DNA from: Athripsodes cinereus
Lineage: Eukaryota; Arthropoda; Insecta; Trichoptera; Leptoceridae
Direction: 5' to 3'
Assembly (NCBI GenBank): GCA_947579605.1
Contig: OX388322.1
Location: 186,001-250,000 of the forward strand
DNA: 64,000 nucleotides
Of the stretch, positions 63,169 through 64,000 are shown piece after piece; position 1 is the stretch's first letter; each line of letters starts with the position of its first letter. Both the position numbers and the translations under genes were made by a program. The notes under the pieces are model-generated. The model did no database searches, was not told the origin of the DNA, and saw only the letters and a program-made list of their open reading frames with translations.

Positions 63169-63741
63169 AATTCAAATTTAAAAAATCAAAAAGAGGTGTG
63201 ATAAACTCGCCCTCTGTATATTATTATTATTATTTATAAGATTACGGCAACACAACCCGATTTGTGCCAAGTACTTACAATATTTTAGGAAGATGTCACG
63301 TAATATTAGGCATCAATTTATAAGATAATAAAATTTCTTTTTGCGGATTTTAAAATCTTGATATATACAGAGAGGGCATCAGTGTGCAAGAGGTAAGACA
63401 CTTTGATCGGATACTGGACTTCAGCTATCTCATAATACAAGTCGTAAGAGTCTCTTATTGGGCAACCGACCTCTGTATATTGATCACACCTAATTTGAAA
63501 GCATTTTTTTTATAAAATTGTATATATTGTGATCAATGTACAGTAAAGAATGAATGAATAAATAAATAAATTGCCTCAAAGGAAGAAAAGCCTTGGCCCA
63601 AAAAATATTGTCTGCTTAAATAATCTAAACGAGACTGAAAATATCTTCACGAAAATGGACTCAGGACTACCACGATATCTAAAATAATGCTCCACACGAA
63701 TTATTATTTTCACATTTTGTCACTCTTCATTATTTTTGTCT
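63169..63741. other. AT-rich spacer with retroposon-like tail
   Basis: ACCTCTGTATATTGATCACACC and TGTGATCAATGTACAGTAAAG followed by (AAAT)n at 63550-63570 form a 3'-end-like unit shared with 31725-31828. AAACTCGCCCTCTGTATATT at ~63193 may be a second copy. Confidence 0.4.
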
Positions 63742-64000
63742 AGCTATCAACGAGCATATCTCTAAAGGTGCAACTTTTTTGTTCAACTATGTTCAACTCC
63801 GTGATACAGGATAGACGATGTTCCAGGCTGGGTAATATCCTGAAAAGGCTAATTGGCCAAAAAGAGCACCGGTCTTCCGTCCGCAAGGATTCGTCAGCCC
63901 GTGATTTCCCTCTTTCACAATACACCGTTCTTATAACGACAACAGCAGAGCGCAGGAAATATCGTAGAAAGAGGTGACGCAATTGGCACAGAGTCGCTCT
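63742..64000 (+). pseudogene. LINE-B fragment, runs off the window end
   Basis: From ~63750 codons read NEHISKGATF-like, then a diverged VIQDRRCSRLGNILKRL, GCCAAAAAGAGCACCGG, TTTCACAATACACCGTTC and GAGGTGACGCAATTGGCACA. It corresponds to ~1125-1395 of the copy at 875-1470, with several indels. The 3' end lies beyond 64000. Confidence 0.78.

Noticed and set aside
1..64000. CRISPR array, operon or bacterial gene content
   Set aside because: No regularly spaced repeats with unique spacers and no prokaryote-like gene density; introns, SINEs and LINE tails show eukaryotic nuclear DNA.

Overview
The window looks like an AT-rich intergenic stretch of an insect nuclear genome, most probably a moth or butterfly. 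The grounds are the very low GC content, the frequent short TAGGTA/TACCTA runs, two tRNA-derived SINE families, and many truncated LINE tails ending in short tandem repeats. I see no rRNA, no complete tRNA, no CRISPR array and no clear host gene. Almost everything recognisable is mobile DNA, and the order of events can be read in several places from target-site duplications and nesting.

The one complete multi-exon gene sits inside an intact DNA transposon at 7481-11485. The element has 32-bp terminal inverted repeats differing at one base and a 4-bp ATTT duplication. Its 802-residue protein is encoded by four exons (7983-8046, 8365-8499, 8652-8792, 8951-11019) with three phase-1 introns. The protein resembles the insect family that carries DUF7869. 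I infer it is the transposase, with candidate acidic catalytic residues at D517, D593 and D636/D638/E643. Exons 2, 3 and the start of exon 4 encode a 46-residue repeat.

The rest is layered relics. LINE reverse-transcriptase fragments of about ten kinds occur at 1-231, 875-1470, 15363-15530, 29912-30483, 31160-31295, 32062-33435, 46403-46606, 47088-47650, 50973-51317, 51655-53508, 55020-55565, 56869-57250, 59090-59455 and elsewhere. A dispersed repeat of about 240 bp, here called R1, occurs about 20 times. SINE families S1 (three copies) and S2 (five copies) carry internal B-box-like sequences. Several inverted-repeat elements are present, including a hAT-type MITE (35126-35611, 8-bp duplication GTACGTAC) nested in a foldback element (34927-35660), a foldback with 134-bp arms (36139-36650), and two MITE-like elements nested in a larger arthropod-type repeat (59566-61810).

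A second striking layer is a set of hammerhead-ribozyme-like motifs, mostly on the minus strand, in palindromic repeats. The best are at 62688-62735 and 35809-35853, with further good or decayed examples at 37648-37688, 37778-37823, 42441-42486, 13372-13415, 18580-18618, 18771-18812, 33905-33960, 46262-46312 and 55889-55923. In most of them stem III is a loop-less palindrome (ACGT, AGCT, GCCGGC, GACGTC). Such motifs are known from Penelope-like retroelements and retrozymes, which is my preferred reading. No Penelope reverse transcriptase is visible here.
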